DNA from: Brenneria corticis
GTDB lineage: Bacteria > Pseudomonadota > Gammaproteobacteria > Enterobacterales > Enterobacteriaceae
Direction of reading: 5' to 3'
Length of the DNA: 64,000 bases
NCBI RefSeq assembly: GCF_003115855.1
Contig: NZ_KZ819085.1
Coordinates: 62,001 to 126,000 of the forward strand
Shown: in pieces, positions 53,261 through 61,973 of the stretch
Position numbering within the stretch: the stretch's first letter is position 1
How the letters are laid out: each line of letters opens with the position of its first letter
Position numbers and translations under genes: made by a program
The notes under the pieces: generated by a model
The model's input: the letters and a program-made list of their open reading frames with translations, nothing else
Database searches by the model: none
Told to the model about the DNA's origin: nothing

Positions 53261-54421
53261 TCAATCCACGATAGTATGCGGGTAGAAACGCGACAGATCC
53301 TGGGTGATCAACTCGCGGTCTTCTCGGACGCCGATGCCGCAGGGCCGATCGTTTACCAGCCAACTGCCGATCAGCGTATAGCTGTCATTAAACCTGGGCA
53401 GGGGGTGGTACTGCTGGATGATCTTGCCCTCTTCGCCGTATGGCCCGCCCACCGCGGCGATTTCCCTGCCGTTTTCCACGATTTGAATATTGGCGCCTTC
53501 GCGGGAAAACAACGGCTTGATGACGTAATTCTCCAGCGCAGGGTGTTCATCCTCGGTGAAATAGGCGGGCAGCAGGTTCGGGTGGTTGGGGAACATTTCC
53601 CACAGCATCGGCAGCAGCGCCTTATTGGAGATAATGCTTTTCCAGGCGGGCTCCAGCCAGCGCACGCCGGCGTCCTCCAGCTTGGTGGAGAATATCTCGC
53701 GCAGCATGAATTCCCACGGATAGAGCTTGAACAGGTTACTGATGACCTGATTTTCCAGATCGGTAAACTGGCCTTTTTCGCCGAGGCCGATTTCTTCCAT
53801 ATACAGAAATTCACTCGGCAGACCGGCTTCCAGCGCGCAGTCCTGCAGGTATTGCACCGTGCCGCGATCTTCTTCCGTATCCTGACAGCAAGCGAAATGC
53901 AGCAGGCCGAAGCCGTGGTTCAGTTTAAGATCTTCAAAACGTTCGATCAGCTTTTCCTGGATGCTGTTGTACTGATCGGCGGTTTGCGGCAGCTGCCCGG
54001 CCTTGATTTGATCTTCCAGCCACAGCCACTGGAAAAACGCCGCTTCGTAGAGCGATGTCGGCGTATCGGCGTTATTTTCCAGCAGCTTGGCCGGCGTTTT
54101 GCCGTCATAAGCCAGATCGAGGCGTGAATAGAGCGACGGCTGGTTGGTGCGCCATGAGTTTCTGACAAATTCCCAGGTGTGTTTGGGGATGCGGAATTTT
54201 GCCAGCAGCGCTTCGCTGTTAACGACCTTTTCCACCACCTGCAGGCACATCTGGTGCAGCTCCGCGGTGGTATCTTCCAGCTCTTCAATCTGGGCGAGGG
54301 TAAACTGATAATACGCCTCTTCACTCCAGTAGGGTTCGCCGTACATGGTGTGAAAACGGAAGCCGAATTCAGTGGCTTTCTCACGCCAGTCGGGGCGTTC
54401 CTTAATTTCAATCCGCTTCAT
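53261..54421 (-). CDS. ygiC: Glutathionylspermidine-synthase-like ATP-grasp protein YgiC
   Basis: This 386-residue protein matches the C-terminal synthetase domain of glutathionylspermidine synthase, as does E. coli YgiC, which lacks the amidase domain. ATP-grasp elements are seen in FSREGANIQIVENG and WLEPAWKSIISNKALLP. E. coli YgiC is not known to make glutathionylspermidine, so the ligated amine and acid are unknown. It lies downstream of the lipoprotein gene ygiB in the order tolC-ygiB-ygiC, as in E. coli. Confidence 0.94.
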   Translation of the reverse strand: MKRIEIKERPDWREKATEFGFRFHTMYGEPYWSEEAYYQFTLAQIEELEDTTAELHQMCLQVVEKVVNSEALLAKFRIPKHTWEFVRNSWRTNQPSLYSRLDLAYDGKTPAKLLENNADTPTSLYEAAFFQWLWLEDQIKAGQLPQTADQYNSIQEKLIERFEDLKLNHGFGLLHFACCQDTEEDRGTVQYLQDCALEAGLPSEFLYMEEIGLGEKGQFTDLENQVISNLFKLYPWEFMLREIFSTKLEDAGVRWLEPAWKSIISNKALLPMLWEMFPNHPNLLPAYFTEDEHPALENYVIKPLFSREGANIQIVENGREIAAVGGPYGEEGKIIQQYHPLPRFNDSYTLIGSWLVNDRPCGIGVREDRELITQDLSRFYPHTIVD

Positions 54422-54432
54422 TAAATAGGTCC

Positions 54433-55107
54433 TCAGCCACCCATACTACGGGAAGTGCTGGAACTGGCGTTGCTGCGCTGCATGCTGGTCTGTTTGGCGA
54501 CGGTTTCGCCAAATCCGCCGCGGGTAACGGTGTTGGTGGTGGCCGGTTTAGGAGCCAGCGCCGTTTTCGGTACGTTGATGCTGCGGCCGGTCGTCGCGTT
54601 GCCGTAATTTTTACCGCTGGCATCGACAAACTTGCCGTTGGCCGGGCTGGTCGGCGATTTCGAGGTAAACAGCGGCTGCTGCGCGAAACCTGAGCCGCCC
54701 ATCATCCGGCCCATCATGTAGCCGGCCATCAGCGGCATCCAGAAGCTGCCGCTCTGCTGGGATTCAGCGGCCGCGCCTGAGCCTACCCCGGCCTGTGCGG
54801 GCGCCGGCGCCTGAGTACACTGCGCTTCGCCGAACTCGGCGACGCAGTCTTCGCGGGTGGCGTATTTCGGCGCGGTTTTTTCCGCCTCTTTCAACGCGTT
54901 ATTGTATGCCGTGGTGCATTGCGCGCTCATGGACGGATTGGCGGCGGAGCAGTCGTCGGCGTTCTGATACAGCGAAACCGTTTCATCGGCCTGCTCACAG
55001 CCGGCCAGTATGAATACCGTACTGACCGCCAGCGCGATGGGCGCCAAACGATAGGTTCGCCACCCTTTGCGGAAAGTTTCCTGATTGATATTTTTGGTGC
55101 GTTTCAT
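54433..55107 (-). CDS. ygiB: DUF1190 lipoprotein YgiB
   Basis: This 224-residue protein has an N-terminal stretch with basic residues, a hydrophobic helix and a lipobox (FILAGC, Cys37). The mature part has paired cysteines (DDCSAANP, AQCTTAYN, EDCVAEFG and AQCTQAP). A Ser/Thr/Gly-rich tail ends SRSMGG. The leader is longer than most lipoprotein signals. It corresponds to E. coli YgiB, of unknown role, and is 11 bases upstream of ygiC. Confidence 0.92.
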   Translation of the reverse strand: MKRTKNINQETFRKGWRTYRLAPIALAVSTVFILAGCEQADETVSLYQNADDCSAANPSMSAQCTTAYNNALKEAEKTAPKYATREDCVAEFGEAQCTQAPAPAQAGVGSGAAAESQQSGSFWMPLMAGYMMGRMMGGSGFAQQPLFTSKSPTSPANGKFVDASGKNYGNATTGRSINVPKTALAPKPATTNTVTRGGFGETVAKQTSMQRSNASSSTSRSMGG

Positions 55108-55138
55108 CGTGTTAATCCCAGAGAAAAGACATCATGCC

Positions 55139-55154
55139 CAATTGTTAACAATTG
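55139..55154. promoter_or_regulatory. 16-bp perfect palindrome upstream of ygiB
   Basis: CAATTGTTAACAATTG reads the same on both strands and lies 32 bases upstream of the ygiB start, where an operator or -10 region would be. The regulator is unknown. Confidence 0.4.
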
Positions 55155-55340
55155 CGCTTAAGAATAGGGGAAGGCTGCTTGAATTTAAAGCACCAATGGC
55201 GGTAACCGAGCCACTCTTTACGTTGCTATACATTCAGTTGTGCGGCGCTTCGCTTTATCTGACCGGCAGCGCTCCGGAGGGGAAAAAGGGGAGGTTGCTG
55301 ACAAAGTCGCCTGTAAGCCGGAGATACCCGGGCCTACCGT

Positions 55341-55341
55341 N
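55341..55341. other. Ambiguous base (N)
   Basis: A single N stands in the ygiB-tolC gap, in GC-rich sequence between ygiB and the tolC stop. It marks an unresolved base in the assembly or a population variant. No gene is affected. A hairpin (55360-55367 with 55373-55380) lies just beyond it, ten bases past the tolC stop. Confidence 0.95.
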
Positions 55342-55390
55342 GGCTCTGTCAATGGTCTGAGGGGAACAACATGTTCCCCTGGCGTCGGAA

Positions 55391-56803
55391 TTACCGCAGC
55401 AATCCGGACGATGCCGTCGTGGTGCCGGCCAGCGGCGCGGCGCCGTTATCGTCGGCGACCGGCGGCGTGGTCGACACCGGCTGGCCTAGCGCGGCATTCA
55501 GCGTTTGCAGATCGGATTCGTTCAGCGTGCCCAGCGCGGATTTGATATTCAACTGATTAATCAGGTAATCATAACGGGCGCTGGAAAGCTGCTGCTTGGC
55601 GTTATACAGCGTGGTGGTGGCGTCCAGCACGTCGACGATGGTTCGGGTTCCTACCTGATAGCCGGCTTCCATCGCATCCAGTGAGCTTTGCGCGGAAACT
55701 TCGGCCTGCTTATAAGCGTTGATGCTGCTGATGGAGGCGGAAATATTGTTAAACGACGAGCGTACGGTCTGGACGACGGTACGGTGAGCGCTTTCCAGCA
55801 GTTCGCTGGAACTAACGAAACTGTGCTGCGCCTGTTTCACCTGCGAGCTGGTGGCGCCGCCGCTATACAGCGGCAGCGTGAAGTTGATGCCAACCTGGTT
55901 TTGACCGGCGTCGCTGTCATTGAACTGATTGCTGTTACGCGTTTGAGAACCGGAGTATCTGGTATCGCTTACGCTGGTCGATGCGGTCAGATCCAGCGTC
56001 GGCAGGTGCCCGGTCTGCGCGTAGCGGATTTGTTCGCGCGCCAGATCCTGGCTCAATCGCGCCGATAAGAGATTCAGGTTGCGGTTTTCCGCCTCTTTCA
56101 GCAGGTTGTTCACCCCTTCCGGTTTCTGGGTCGAAAAACGTTCGATATTCAATCCCGCCAGCTGCGGGTAGAAATTACCGCTTACCTGCCGCAGCACTTC
56201 TAATGCGTTATCCAGCGTATTGCGCGCCAGAACCTCATTTGCCAACACGCTGTCATACTGCGCGCGGGCGTTCTGTACGTCGGTAATCGCCACCAGGCCG
56301 ACGTTAAAGCGCTGGGTGGTTTGATCCAACTGGCGATAAATCGCCTGTTTCTGCGCGTTGATATAAGAGAGGGAGTCGATCGCGCGCAGAACGTTGAAAT
56401 AGGCGGTGGCGGTATTAAGGATCAGCGCCTGTTGCGCGCTCTGAAAAGTGACATCTTCGATACCGGCCTGTTTTTCCTGCAACGTCAGGGCGCGCCATTT
56501 GGACATATCGAACAGGGTTTGCGTCAATTGCAATGACGCGCTTTTCACATCGCTGTCCACGCCGTCGTTGTCGCGATAGCCGTTGTTATAGGTATAATCC
56601 GCGCCTAAACCCAGCTGCGGCAGCAGCGGGCTTCGGGCTTCGTTGATTTTTTCAAACGCTGCGTCGCGGGTTGCTGCCGAGCTGCGTAAATCCGGGTTGG
56701 TTGTTTTAGCCTGCTGATAGACCTGTAACAGATTTTCTGCCTGCCCCATGGCACTAAAACCGCCCAGGCTCAGACCAATCAGAAGAGGGAGCAATTTCTT
56801 CAT
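55391..56803 (-). CDS. tolC: Outer-membrane efflux channel TolC
   Basis: TolC is a trimeric outer-membrane channel that serves multidrug efflux pumps and type I secretion. The 470-residue precursor has the signal peptide MKKLLPLLIGLSLGGFSAMG and then ENLLQVYQQAK. Two homologous halves of coiled-coil helices with short beta segments are visible (LQLTQTLFDMSKWRAL in the first, NFTLPLYSGG in the second). The ATG at 56803 follows AAGGA and matches E. coli; upstream ATGs at 56809 and 56887 are less likely. Divergent from nudF, the usual order. Confidence 0.97.
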   Translation of the reverse strand: MKKLLPLLIGLSLGGFSAMGQAENLLQVYQQAKTTNPDLRSSAATRDAAFEKINEARSPLLPQLGLGADYTYNNGYRDNDGVDSDVKSASLQLTQTLFDMSKWRALTLQEKQAGIEDVTFQSAQQALILNTATAYFNVLRAIDSLSYINAQKQAIYRQLDQTTQRFNVGLVAITDVQNARAQYDSVLANEVLARNTLDNALEVLRQVSGNFYPQLAGLNIERFSTQKPEGVNNLLKEAENRNLNLLSARLSQDLAREQIRYAQTGHLPTLDLTASTSVSDTRYSGSQTRNSNQFNDSDAGQNQVGINFTLPLYSGGATSSQVKQAQHSFVSSSELLESAHRTVVQTVRSSFNNISASISSINAYKQAEVSAQSSLDAMEAGYQVGTRTIVDVLDATTTLYNAKQQLSSARYDYLINQLNIKSALGTLNESDLQTLNAALGQPVSTTPPVADDNGAAPLAGTTTASSGLLR

Positions 56804-56867
56804 TTGCATTCCTTGTTGTGCAGCAATGTCGCTATGGTAGCGCTGTCGATATAACGAATAATCGTCG

Positions 56868-56895
56868 ATTCTATCAGAATCTGCCAATAGGATAA
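56868..56895 (-). promoter_or_regulatory. tolC: Candidate tolC promoter
   Basis: On the minus strand TTATCC (56895-56890) and TAGAAT (56873-56868) are 16 bases apart, a moderate sigma-70 match 65-90 bases before tolC. E. coli tolC has several promoters with a MarA/SoxS/Rob box; I could not place such a box. The 324-base gap to nudF otherwise shows no ORF. Confidence 0.35.
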
Positions 56896-57127
56896 GGTAG
56901 CTGAATGTGCCATCTTTCCGTGAAACCCGCCGGTTCAGGCGATTCCGGACTATTCGGGCCTGAGGCTACGCTTGCCGTATGAAAACGGTTTACGGTAATA
57001 ATGCCTGCTATGCAGACGACGGATTCTGCCTTGATGCAAATCTACCACAAACAACCGCGAGTTTGATGAGCGGGATTTTCGCCATACAATGGCTGATTCC
57101 ACCGATACCCGTTACAGGAGCTTAGTC

Positions 57128-57760
57128 ATGGCGCATTCAGTACCCAGCCCGGTTACTTTCGATAAAGACGATGTGGAAATTATCGCACGTGAAAAATTAT
57201 ACAACGGTTTTTTTTCACTGGTGCGCTATCGTTTCCGTCATCGCCTGTTTAACGGCGAGATGAGCGAGGAAGTCAGCCGCGAGATTTTTGAGCGCGGACA
57301 TGCGGTTGTCCTGTTACCTTATGATCCGGTGCGCGACGAGGTGGTGCTGGCCGAGCAGATCCGCATTGCCGCCTATGACACCAGCGTCTCCCCCTGGCTG
57401 CTTGAACTGGTGGCGGGCATGATTGAACCGGGAGAGAGCCTGGAGCAGGTGGCGCGCCGGGAAGCGCAGGAAGAAGCGGGACTGGCCGTCGGCCGCTGCC
57501 GGCAAATCGTCAGCTATCTTGCCAGCCCCGGCGGCACCAGCGAACGTCTGACCGTTATGGTCGGCGAGGTGGATGCCCGCACCGCGGCCGGCATTCACGG
57601 GCTGGCGGAGGAAAACGAAGATATCCGGGTGCATGTCGTCAGCCGTGAACAGGCTTATCAGTGGGTTGAGGATGGGATTATCGATAACGCAGCGTCCGTC
57701 ATTGCCTTGCAATGGTTGGCGTTGCACCATGAAAAACTGCGAAACACGTGGGCGGGTTGA
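57128..57760 (+). CDS. nudF: ADP-ribose pyrophosphatase NudF
   Basis: This 210-residue Nudix hydrolase splits ADP-ribose to AMP and ribose 5-phosphate. The Nudix box is GMIEPGESLEQVARREAQEE followed by AGL, which fits the consensus fully. SPGGTSERLTVMVGEVDA near the C-terminus is the ADP-ribose-specific segment. The ATG at 57128 follows GGAG; an ATG 13 codons upstream is unlikely. yqiB starts 4 bases after the stop. Confidence 0.96.
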   Translation: MAHSVPSPVTFDKDDVEIIAREKLYNGFFSLVRYRFRHRLFNGEMSEEVSREIFERGHAVVLLPYDPVRDEVVLAEQIRIAAYDTSVSPWLLELVAGMIEPGESLEQVARREAQEEAGLAVGRCRQIVSYLASPGGTSERLTVMVGEVDARTAAGIHGLAEENEDIRVHVVSREQAYQWVEDGIIDNAASVIALQWLALHHEKLRNTWAG

Positions 57761-57764
57761 ATTT

Positions 57765-58187
57765 ATGAAGCGTTATACCCCGGATTTCCCGGCAATGATG
57801 AGGCTGTGCGAAACCAATTTCATGCAGTTACGGCGTTTGCTGCCCCGTATCGACGAAGTCGGTGAAACCGCGGTTTATCGCGTTAATCATGCTGTCTATC
57901 GTTTAACGATTCTTGAGTCTACCCGCTACACTTCGCTGGTGGAGATTAAGCAGGTCGCGCCGGCGGTAAGCTACTGGAGCCTGCCGATGATGACGGTCAG
58001 GCTGTATCATGACGCGCTGGTTGCGGAAGTGTGTGCCAGTCAGCAGATCTTTCGCTTTAAAGCACGTTATGATTATCCGAATAATAAGTTACATCAGCGT
58101 GACGAAAAGCATCAGATTAATCAGTTTCTTGCTGATTGGCTAAAATATTGTTTGGCGTATGGTTCGATGTCGATCCCGGTTTGTTAG
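57765..58187 (+). CDS. yqiB: DUF1249 family protein YqiB
   Basis: This 140-residue protein of unknown function is nearly identical to E. coli YqiB (MKRYTPDFPAMMRLCETNF, ESTRYTSLVEIKQ, FRFKARYDYPNNKLHQRDEK). The longer in-frame ATG at 57573 lies inside nudF and is not used. It lies in the conserved nudF-yqiB-cpdA-yqiA-parE row. Confidence 0.94.
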   Translation: MKRYTPDFPAMMRLCETNFMQLRRLLPRIDEVGETAVYRVNHAVYRLTILESTRYTSLVEIKQVAPAVSYWSLPMMTVRLYHDALVAEVCASQQIFRFKARYDYPNNKLHQRDEKHQINQFLADWLKYCLAYGSMSIPVC

Positions 58188-58217
58188 ACAGATTTAAGTA
58201 ACCAAGGACACCATCAT

Positions 58218-59045
58218 TTGGAAAGCCTGTTGACACTTCCTGTGGCGAATGGGGCCAGAATCAGGATTTTACAAATAACGGATACCCATCTTTTTGCCGG
58301 CGAGCATGAAACACTGCTGGGTATTAACACATACCGCAGTTATCACGCGGTGCTGGATGCCATACAGGCTCAGCAGTATGCGGTTGATTTAATCGTCGCG
58401 ACGGGCGATTTGGCGCAGGACCACTCGCTGGAAGCCTATCGCCATTTTTCCCGCGGGATCCGGCAACTGTCCGCGCCCTGCGTGTGGCTGCCGGGTAATC
58501 ATGATTTTCAGCCGGCGATGGTGGATGCGCTGGCGGAAGCGGGCATTGCGCCGTCCAAGCATGTGCTGCTGGGCGATAAGTGGCAGACTATTTTGCTGGA
58601 TAGCCAGGTTTTTGGCGTGCCCCACGGCGAGTTGAGCGATTATCAGCTCGAATGGCTGGAACGCACTCTGCAAAGCCAGCCGGATCGCTACACGCTCTTG
58701 CTGCTGCATCATCATCCCCATCCTTCCGGCTGTACCTGGCTGGACCAGCACAGCCTGCGCAACGCGCACAGTCTGGCGGCGATACTGGCCCGTTACCCGC
58801 GGGTGAATACCATTCTTTGCGGGCATATTCATCAGGAGCTGGATCTCGGCTGGCACGGCCGTCGTCTGCTGGCTACGCCCTCCACCTGCGTTCAGTTCAA
58901 ACCCCATTGCACCAGTTTCGCCATCGACGACGTGGCGCCCGGCTGGCGTTATCTGGATTTAATGCCGGACGGCCAGCTGGAAACCGAGGTGTTTCGTCTG
59001 CCGGGCAATGAATTCCTGCCGGATATGAATTCGGACGGTTATTGA
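58218..59045 (+). CDS. cpdA: 3',5'-cyclic-AMP phosphodiesterase CpdA
   Basis: CpdA hydrolyses cAMP to AMP and so limits CRP signalling. The 275-residue calcineurin-like metallophosphoesterase has all metal motifs: ITDTHLF, ATGDLAQD, LPGNHDF, LLLHHHP and CGHIHQE. The start is a TTG at 58218 (reading MESLLTLP), as in E. coli cpdA, with AAGGA about ten bases upstream. Its stop overlaps the yqiA start. Confidence 0.97.
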   Translation: MESLLTLPVANGARIRILQITDTHLFAGEHETLLGINTYRSYHAVLDAIQAQQYAVDLIVATGDLAQDHSLEAYRHFSRGIRQLSAPCVWLPGNHDFQPAMVDALAEAGIAPSKHVLLGDKWQTILLDSQVFGVPHGELSDYQLEWLERTLQSQPDRYTLLLLHHHPHPSGCTWLDQHSLRNAHSLAAILARYPRVNTILCGHIHQELDLGWHGRRLLATPSTCVQFKPHCTSFAIDDVAPGWRYLDLMPDGQLETEVFRLPGNEFLPDMNSDGY

Positions 59046-59626
59046 TGCCGACCTTACTCTATCTGCACGGTTTCAACAGCACGCCCAATTCGGCAAAAGC
59101 CACGGCGCTGAAAGCGTGGCTGGCGGTTCATCATCCTGCGATTGAAATGCTGACGCCGCAGCTTCCGCCTTATCCTGATGAAGCGGCCGAGCTGATGGAG
59201 TCGCTGGTGCTGGCGCATGCGGGCCGCCCGCTGGGCATTGTCGGCTCTTCGCTCGGCGGTTATTATGCCACCTGGCTATCCCAGTGTTTCACCTTGCCCG
59301 CCGTCGTGGTGAATCCGGCCGTGCGGCCGTTTGAACTGCTGCTCGACCATCTGGGGGAGTATCAGAACCCCTACACGGGCGAGCAATATGTGCTAGAGTC
59401 GCGGCACGTTTACGATCTCAAGGTCATGCAGGTTGAGCCGCTGGAGTCGCCTGATTTGCTGTGGCTGCTGTTGCAGACCGGAGATGAAGTGCTGGATTAT
59501 CGTCAGGCCGTCGCTTATTACACGTCCTGCCGCCAGACGGTGGAATCAGGGGGCAATCATGCCTTTGTCGGATTTGAGCGCTTTTTTTCGCCCATCGTGA
59601 ATTTTCTGGGGCTCGCGCCAGACTGA
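59045..59626 (+). CDS. yqiA: Esterase YqiA
   Basis: This 193-residue alpha/beta hydrolase (UPF0227) was shown in E. coli to have esterase activity on acyl-CoA and p-nitrophenyl esters. The nucleophile serine is in IVGSSLGGYYATWLS, the acid near QTGDEVLDY, and the histidine in GGNHAFVGFE. The ATG at 59045 overlaps the cpdA stop; a TTG one codon earlier is in frame but not needed. Confidence 0.95.
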   Translation: MPTLLYLHGFNSTPNSAKATALKAWLAVHHPAIEMLTPQLPPYPDEAAELMESLVLAHAGRPLGIVGSSLGGYYATWLSQCFTLPAVVVNPAVRPFELLLDHLGEYQNPYTGEQYVLESRHVYDLKVMQVEPLESPDLLWLLLQTGDEVLDYRQAVAYYTSCRQTVESGGNHAFVGFERFFSPIVNFLGLAPD

Positions 59627-59754
59627 TCAACAGGGTACCGGCAGCGATGATGACGACAGTGCGCAAATGAACCTTGCCCGCCGCTCTTTCGCGCATGACG
59701 CACCAGCGGTATAGTTCACCACTTATCATTTAAAACAACGAATTAAATCAAACC

Positions 59755-61650
59755 ATGACGCAATCAAGTTATAACGCCGATGCGATTGAAGTACTCAGCG
59801 GACTGGAACCGGTGCGCCGTCGCCCGGGAATGTATACCGACACCTCTCGCCCCAACCATTTAGGGCAAGAGGTGATAGACAACAGCATCGATGAGGCGTT
59901 GGCCGGACATGCGCGCCGTATTGACGTGATTTTGCACGCCGATCAGTCATTGGAAGTGGTTGATGACGGCCGCGGGATGCCGGTGGATATCCATCCTGAA
60001 GAGGGCGTCCCGGCGGTTGAACTGATTCTGTGCCGCCTGCACGCGGGCGGTAAATTCTCCAATAAAAACTATCAGTTTTCGGGCGGCTTGCACGGCGTGG
60101 GGATCTCGGTGGTCAACGCGCTCTCTTCGCGGGTGGAAGTGACGGTGCGGCGCGACGGCCAGGTGTACGACATGGCGTTTGAGAATGGCGACAAAGTGCA
60201 GGATCTTACCGTCACCGGCACCTGCGGCCGCCGCAACACCGGCACCCGCGTTCACTTCTGGCCGGATGAAAAATTCTTCGACAGCCCGCGTTTTTCCGTT
60301 TCCCGCCTGACGCATCTGCTGAAAGCCAAGGCGGTGCTCTGTCCCGGCGTCGAAATCGTTTTTAAAGATAAGGTCAATAATACCGAGCAGCGCTGGTGCT
60401 ATCAGGACGGGCTGAACGATTACCTGTGCGAAGCGGTGAACGGCTTGATCACCCTGCCGGAAAAGCCGTTTCTGGGAGCGATTGCCGGCGACACCGAGGC
60501 GGTGGACTGGGCGCTGCTGTGGCTGCCGGAAGGGGGGGAGCTACTGACCGAAAGCTACGTCAACCTGATCCCCACCCCGATGGGCGGCACGCACGTTAAC
60601 GGTCTGCGCCAGGGTCTGCTGGACGCCATGCGCGAGTTCTGCGAGTTCCGCAATATCCTGCCGCGCGGCGTAAAGCTGAGCGCCGACGATATCTGGGAGC
60701 GCTGTGCCTATGTGCTGTCGGTCAAGATGCAGGATCCGCAGTTCGCCGGGCAAACCAAAGAGCGCCTCTCTTCACGCCAGTGCGCGGCGTTTGTTTCCGG
60801 CGTGGTGAAAGATGCGTTCAGCCTGTGGCTGAACCAGAATATCCAGGCGGCGGAACAGCTGGCCGAACTGGCGATCGCCAGCGCCCAGCGCCGCATGCGC
60901 GCGGCCAAAAAGGTGGTGCGCAAAAAGCTGACCAGCGGCCCCGCGCTGCCCGGCAAGCTGGCGGACTGCACCTCGCAGGATCTTAACCGCACCGAACTGT
61001 TCCTGGTGGAAGGGGACTCGGCGGGCGGCTCCGCCAAGCAGGCGCGAGAGCGCGAATTTCAGGCGATTATGCCGCTTAAGGGCAAAATTCTGAACACCTG
61101 GGAAGTTTCCTCCGATGAGGTGCTGGCCTCGCAGGAAGTGCACGATATTTCGGTGGCCATCGGCATCGATCCCGATAGCGACGACCTGAGTCAGTTGCGC
61201 TATGGCAAGATCTGTATCCTGGCGGATGCGGACTCCGACGGCTTACACATCGCCACGCTGCTGTGCGCCCTGTTCGTGCGTCATTTCCGCTCGGTGGTGA
61301 AGGGCGGCCATGTCTATGTGGCGATGCCGCCGCTGTACCGCATCGATCTCGGCAAAGAGGTGTATTACGCCCTGGATGAAGAGGAAAAAGCGGGCGTGCT
61401 GGAACAGCTCAAGCGTAAAAAGGGCAAACCCAACGTGCAGCGCTTTAAAGGGCTGGGTGAAATGAACCCGCTGCAGCTGCGGGAAACTACGCTCGATCCC
61501 AATACCCGCCGGCTGGTGCAGTTGACGATCAACGACCAAGATATCGACCAGACGATGGCGATGATGGATATGCTGCTGGCGAAAAAGCGGGCGGAAGATC
61601 GGCGCAACTGGCTGCAGGAGAAAGGCGACCGGGCGGAGATCGAAGTATAA
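59755..61650 (+). CDS. parE: DNA topoisomerase IV subunit B
   Basis: ParE is the ATPase subunit of topoisomerase IV, which decatenates daughter chromosomes. The 631-residue protein (E. coli 630) has the GHKL ATPase domain (VIDNSIDEALAGHARRIDV, VVDDGRGMPVD, GGLHGVGISVVNALS). The transducer domain follows, then the TOPRIM domain with FLVEGDSAGGSAKQARERE and ILADADSDGLHIATLL. No change is apparent in the quinolone-related EGDSA motif. A 128-base gap separates it from yqiA. Confidence 0.98.
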   Translation: MTQSSYNADAIEVLSGLEPVRRRPGMYTDTSRPNHLGQEVIDNSIDEALAGHARRIDVILHADQSLEVVDDGRGMPVDIHPEEGVPAVELILCRLHAGGKFSNKNYQFSGGLHGVGISVVNALSSRVEVTVRRDGQVYDMAFENGDKVQDLTVTGTCGRRNTGTRVHFWPDEKFFDSPRFSVSRLTHLLKAKAVLCPGVEIVFKDKVNNTEQRWCYQDGLNDYLCEAVNGLITLPEKPFLGAIAGDTEAVDWALLWLPEGGELLTESYVNLIPTPMGGTHVNGLRQGLLDAMREFCEFRNILPRGVKLSADDIWERCAYVLSVKMQDPQFAGQTKERLSSRQCAAFVSGVVKDAFSLWLNQNIQAAEQLAELAIASAQRRMRAAKKVVRKKLTSGPALPGKLADCTSQDLNRTELFLVEGDSAGGSAKQAREREFQAIMPLKGKILNTWEVSSDEVLASQEVHDISVAIGIDPDSDDLSQLRYGKICILADADSDGLHIATLLCALFVRHFRSVVKGGHVYVAMPPLYRIDLGKEVYYALDEEEKAGVLEQLKRKKGKPNVQRFKGLGEMNPLQLRETTLDPNTRRLVQLTINDQDIDQTMAMMDMLLAKKRAEDRRNWLQEKGDRAEIEV

Positions 61651-61973
61651 CCCGCCTGTTTTCCGCGTGTCGCCGGGATTGGCGGCGCGCAGGGTTCGCT
61701 ATATTTTGTATAAAACTAACCATAGGTGAAATACTGCTTTTACATCCGCATTATTTCTAAGAATAATAATCATATAATTTATTATTGTATTTTTATTATG
61801 TCTTTGCGCGCTATATCCTAAAGAAACTTAAGTCCTTTCATTGGTTTTTTCACTACCGATTTTCCCGTTCATTTGAAATACATGAAAAAGTCATCGGTGC
61901 TTACATTGAAAAATACCATCGCAACGCATCTGAGTCATAACCGAAAAAGCCAACGTTAAAGAGTATGTGATCC
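61651..61973. promoter_or_regulatory. AT-rich region upstream of the rhodanese gene with Fur-like dyad
   Basis: This 323-base gap has no ORF. Its middle is unusually AT-rich. AATAATAA (61762-61769) and TTATTATT (61779-61786) form a perfect inverted repeat with a nine-base centre. The 19 bases from 61759 match the classical Fur consensus at about 12 positions. It may hold the promoter of the rhodanese gene; iron control is only a suggestion. Confidence 0.4.

Noticed and set aside
55241..55380. Insertion-sequence remnant near the ambiguous base
   Set aside because: A few CTGTCA/TGACA words and a hairpin are present, but no terminal repeats or transposase fragments could be recognised.
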